From the NCBI GenBank assembly GCA_963790575.1, contig CAWBPD010000021.1, forward strand, positions 1 through 64,000: a DNA stretch of 64,000 bases, written 5' to 3'. Source of the stretch: CAVTSA01 sp963790575 (GTDB lineage Bacteria; Chloroflexota; Dormibacteria; Dormibacterales; Dormibacteraceae). The translations under genes and the position numbers were made by a program. Under the pieces are notes generated by a model, which saw nothing but the letters and a program-made list of their open reading frames with translations, did no database searches and was not told the origin of the DNA. Position 1 is the first letter of the stretch, and every line of letters begins with the position of its first letter. Shown here in pieces: positions 61,352-64,000 of the stretch.

Positions 61352-62179
61352 TCAACCCTCGCCGTGCGCCTCCTTCGCCAGCCAGTCCCACTCTTCCCAG
61401 TTGGCGATCCGGGCCTCGTAGTCGGGCCTCACGATGTCGAACGCGTTGCGGCCGAAGAAGCAACGCAGCGGCGGCTCCTCGGCGTCGACCAGCTTGAGGA
61501 TCGCCGGGCCGGTCGCCTCCGGGTCGCCCGGAGTCTGGGCGCCGCGCCGCGCCGCCATTTTTTCGCGCGTCCCGTCATAGGCGGCGATCTGCTCGGCCTG
61601 GGACGCGGAAGGGCCGCTCCAGTCGGTGGTGAAGCCCTGCGGCTCGACCAGCGTCACCTTGATGCCGAAGTCGGCGACCTCCTGGGCGAGCGTCTGGCTG
61701 AAGCCCTCGAGGCCCCACTTCGAGGCGTGGTAGAGGCCGACGTAGGGGAAAGCGCTGACGCCGCCGATCGAGGACACCTGGATGACGTGGCCGGAGCCCT
61801 GCTCGCGCATGATCGGCAGCGCCGCCTGGGTCACCCAGAGCGCCCCGAAGAGATTGGTCTCGATCTGATCGCGGGCCTCCGCCTCGCTGATCTCCTCGAC
61901 CGCGCCGAAGAGCCCGTAGCCGGCGTTGTTGACGACGACGTCGAGCCGGCCGAAGTGCTCGGCTGCCTGCTTCACCGCGGCGAAGTCGGCCTCCCGGTCC
62001 TGCACGTCGAGTGCCAGCGCCAGCACGTCGTCGCCGTACTTCTCGGTCAGCGGCTCGAGGGTCGAGGCGTCGCGGGCGGTCGCCGCGACCTTGTCACCGC
62101 GCTCGAGCGCCGCCTCGGCCCAGATCCGGCCGAAGCCCTTCGAGCTGCCGGTGATGAACCACACTTTCGAATCTGCCAT
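61352..62179 (-). CDS. short-chain dehydrogenase/reductase
   Basis: A classical SDR of 275 residues with intact motifs: the cofactor loop TGSSKGFGRIWAEAA, NNAGYGLFGAVEE, N at NLFGALWVTQAALP, the catalytic Ser in VIQVSSIGGVSAFP, and YHASKWGLEGFSQTLA (YxxxK). VEPQGFTTDWSGPS marks the subfamily of oxidoreductases with an extended C-terminus. The cofactor is probably NADP because of the basic/Ser-rich loop. AGGAGG stands six bases before the ATG. The frame is clean. Substrate not predictable. Confidence 0.9.
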   Translation of the reverse strand: MADSKVWFITGSSKGFGRIWAEAALERGDKVAATARDASTLEPLTEKYGDDVLALALDVQDREADFAAVKQAAEHFGRLDVVVNNAGYGLFGAVEEISEAEARDQIETNLFGALWVTQAALPIMREQGSGHVIQVSSIGGVSAFPYVGLYHASKWGLEGFSQTLAQEVADFGIKVTLVEPQGFTTDWSGPSASQAEQIAAYDGTREKMAARRGAQTPGDPEATGPAILKLVDAEEPPLRCFFGRNAFDIVRPDYEARIANWEEWDWLAKEAHGEG

Positions 62180-62439
62180 CCGTCCTCCTGGATCAAGTCT
62201 GTGACTGGTTCGTCGATCCTGTCAGGCGGCCGACCTCGGCTCTGGGACTATTGGGGGGTGCGGATCGCCAGCCTCGTCCCTGGTCACCGAGGGGATATAA
62301 ACCGCGCGCGCCGCTTGTTTGCCCACCCCCCCTATCGGTGCGAACTTCAAAGGATTCGGCAAGTAGCCAGACCCTTGAGAGTTCTCCGGTCACCCAGCGA
62401 GCTCTCCGGGGTCCGGACCTGACAGAGAGGGGCGCTCCG

Positions 62440-64000
62440 ATGTGCTTCAAAAAGATGGGCATCGCTGCGACCGCGGTGATCCTGCTCATGGCAATTCCGA
62501 CGACTAATGCCTTTGCTGGCTTCGAAGAATCACCTGGCGCTTGGCGCATAGGTCCGTTGCCGGGATCGGCGTTGGCTGAAGGATCGACGAAGACTCTTAC
62601 GATGGGGTCCGTGGGCGGGTTGACTCTAACGAGCAACATCTTCGGGGCACCCTTCAAAATGACGGCTACCGGCATCAAGTGCAGGGGCTGTGTGATCAAG
62701 GACGTGGGCACCAATGCAAAAGAGGAAGGAGTTCTTGAATTCACTGGAGTCAGCCTCACTGAACCATCAGGATGCGAAGTCACGGAAGCTATTCAAACCA
62801 AAACTTTCGAGGCCACGGTGGGCATGCAGGGCGGCATCGCGACAGTTAAGTTCGTGCCGAAAGAAGGCGCAACCCTTGCGACGGTCGAACTTTTCGGAGC
62901 AGGATGCAGCGCTCTCGCCGGGCTCTACAAAATTAACGGTGCTTTCACTGCGCAGATGACCAACGCAACAGGCGTCTTTGCCGGCAGCCAGGAAATGTCG
63001 ATGAGTAAAGCTATTCAGGAATCAGCCGGAACCTCGCTGAGCTTTGGCTTGAGCTCCGCGACCTTGACCGGCTCGGTCAAAAGCATCCTTGCTCCAGAAA
63101 GGGAATTTTCGGTCTCCACTCCGACTGCCCCTGGGCCTACGAACCAATACGAAGCATCCTCTAACGTTTGGTACACGGGACCCGCGCCGGGATCAAAGTT
63201 GGCCGAAGGCAGGACCAAGGCGGTCACCACGGAAGCCACTACCAAACTGAGTTTGGAAGGCAGCGTCGCCGGCAGCCCACTCGACCTGATAGCTACGGGC
63301 CTCGAATGCAAAGCCTGCGTGATTAAGAACGTGGGCACCGAAGCTATCGAGGAAGGCAACCTCGTATTCACGGGGTTAAGCCTGACGGAACCAGAACCGT
63401 CCCATTGCGGGGTCGTGGGCCCGCTCGAAACGAGCGAATTTAAAGCCACGGTGGGCATGAAAAAAGGCAGTACGACGATTGCAACAGTTAAGTTCGTGCC
63501 TAAAGAAGGCGAACTACTTGCGGTGGAAATCACGGGTGCAGAATGCTCGATCGCTGGCGCCTACAGCCTCGACGGCACCATATTTGCGGAAGCGTCGTTC
63601 GCGACAGGCACCATCGCCAAAATCCAGCCGATCAAACTGAGCGTGGCGATCCAGGAATCGGCCGGTTCTGGTGTCTCCCTGAAATTTGCCGGAAATGAAG
63701 CGGCATTGACGGGGACGATAAGTGAGAAGATCACGTCCGAAAAGGAATTCGCCGTGGAAGCACCGAGGGTTAGCGGTAAACCGTTCGAAGAATCATCCAG
63801 TGCTTGGTACACCGGGGCCTCGCCGGGGACGAAGCTGGCGGAAGGCGTGCTCAGAGCGATCAGCACCGAAGTTGCGAGCGGTGGGTTGGATCTGGAAACC
63901 ATCGTGGGCGGCACTTCGCTCGACCTCACGGCAACTGGCGTCAGCTGCGTCAGCTGCGGCATCGAAAACGTAGGAATCCAAGCAACCTTGGCGGGCGCAC
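62440..64000 (+). CDS. secreted protein with tandem ~210-residue cysteine-containing repeats (partial)
   Basis: Open from ATG 62440 (after AGAGAGG) to the window end, at least 520 residues. Signal peptide MCFKKMGIAATAVILLMAIP followed by TTNAFA. Three repeats start at W codons 62542, 63169 and 63805, periods of 209 and 212 residues. Each starts with a W..G..PGS/T.LAEG pattern, then CxxC (CRGC, CKAC, CVSC) and VGT; the two complete repeats go on to VKFVPKEG and AIQESAG and carry two more cysteines. G+C is about 57%, well below the neighbours. No recognised domain was found. It is probably a surface or extracellular structural/adhesion protein. The C-terminal anchor, if any, lies outside. Confidence 0.8.
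   Translation, partial: MCFKKMGIAATAVILLMAIPTTNAFAGFEESPGAWRIGPLPGSALAEGSTKTLTMGSVGGLTLTSNIFGAPFKMTATGIKCRGCVIKDVGTNAKEEGVLEFTGVSLTEPSGCEVTEAIQTKTFEATVGMQGGIATVKFVPKEGATLATVELFGAGCSALAGLYKINGAFTAQMTNATGVFAGSQEMSMSKAIQESAGTSLSFGLSSATLTGSVKSILAPEREFSVSTPTAPGPTNQYEASSNVWYTGPAPGSKLAEGRTKAVTTEATTKLSLEGSVAGSPLDLIATGLECKACVIKNVGTEAIEEGNLVFTGLSLTEPEPSHCGVVGPLETSEFKATVGMKKGSTTIATVKFVPKEGELLAVEITGAECSIAGAYSLDGTIFAEASFATGTIAKIQPIKLSVAIQESAGSGVSLKFAGNEAALTGTISEKITSEKEFAVEAPRVSGKPFEESSSAWYTGASPGTKLAEGVLRAISTEVASGGLDLETIVGGTSLDLTATGVSCVSCGIENVGIQATLAGA

Overview
The window is about 70% G+C and almost fully coding. GTG and TTG starts are common, and many gene pairs overlap by four bases (ATGA, GTGA or TTGA). 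The gene content points to an actinobacterium, most likely class Thermoleophilia (Solirubrobacterales-like): an fhaA-fhaB-pstP-rodA/ftsW-pbpA-pknB-ddl cluster, a MerR-DICT regulator, a zinc-ribbon STAS protein and an imuB-DUF6504-dnaE2 cassette. The class assignment is an inference from gene content. No rRNA, tRNA, CRISPR array or transposase gene was seen.

Layout. 1-3 kb: two long inverted repeats, an HNH endonuclease, prephenate dehydratase and a membrane-anchored CARDB-like protein. 3-14 kb: signalling and cell-wall cluster with three Ser/Thr kinases, two FHA proteins, a PP2C phosphatase, a SEDS glycosyltransferase, a class B PBP and D-Ala-D-Ala ligase. 14-19 kb: DsbA-like protein, purM overlapping a Fic gene, and a dedA-uppP pair for undecaprenyl phosphate recycling. 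19-25.6 kb and 32-36 kb: two arms of a surface polysaccharide locus (dehydratase, polymerase/ligase, flippase, three glycosyltransferases, initiating sugar transferase). 25.7-32 kb: a signalling and stress block (PAS-EAL-SnoaL, sigma-70 factor, zinc-ribbon STAS, formaldehyde dehydrogenase, PfpI, monooxygenase, TatA) with two sigma-B-like promoter matches. 36-37.3 kb: a lower-G+C island with a GHKL ATPase and a DUF4325 protein. 37-42.6 kb: acetyltransferases, metF, a possibly structured 519-base gap, a crotonase and tandem TetR genes. 42.6-47.5 kb: SOS mutasome genes behind a textbook LexA box. 47.5-57.8 kb: oxidoreductases, MFS transporters, an RsbW-like anti-sigma factor beside a PAS-GAF-SpoIIE phosphatase, a GGDEF protein beside a MerR-DICT regulator, and a lone GroES. 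57.8-64 kb: Kup, an F420-reductase-like protein, a GDSL esterase, an SDR and the start of a large secreted repeat protein cut by the window end.

Working together: the FHA/kinase/PP2C/SEDS/PBP genes form the usual actinobacterial growth-control module. UppP and DedA would return lipid carrier to this module and to the polysaccharide locus. Sigma factor, STAS, RsbW and SpoIIE proteins have the parts of a partner-switching stress system, although they lie in two places.

Quality warning: many conserved genes are broken by single-base indels, mostly insertions, clustered at about 5.5-12.3, 20.1-20.8, 43-51 and 58-59.2 kb, while neighbouring stretches are intact. These look like long-read consensus errors, so such genes are annotated at full span and not called pseudogenes.
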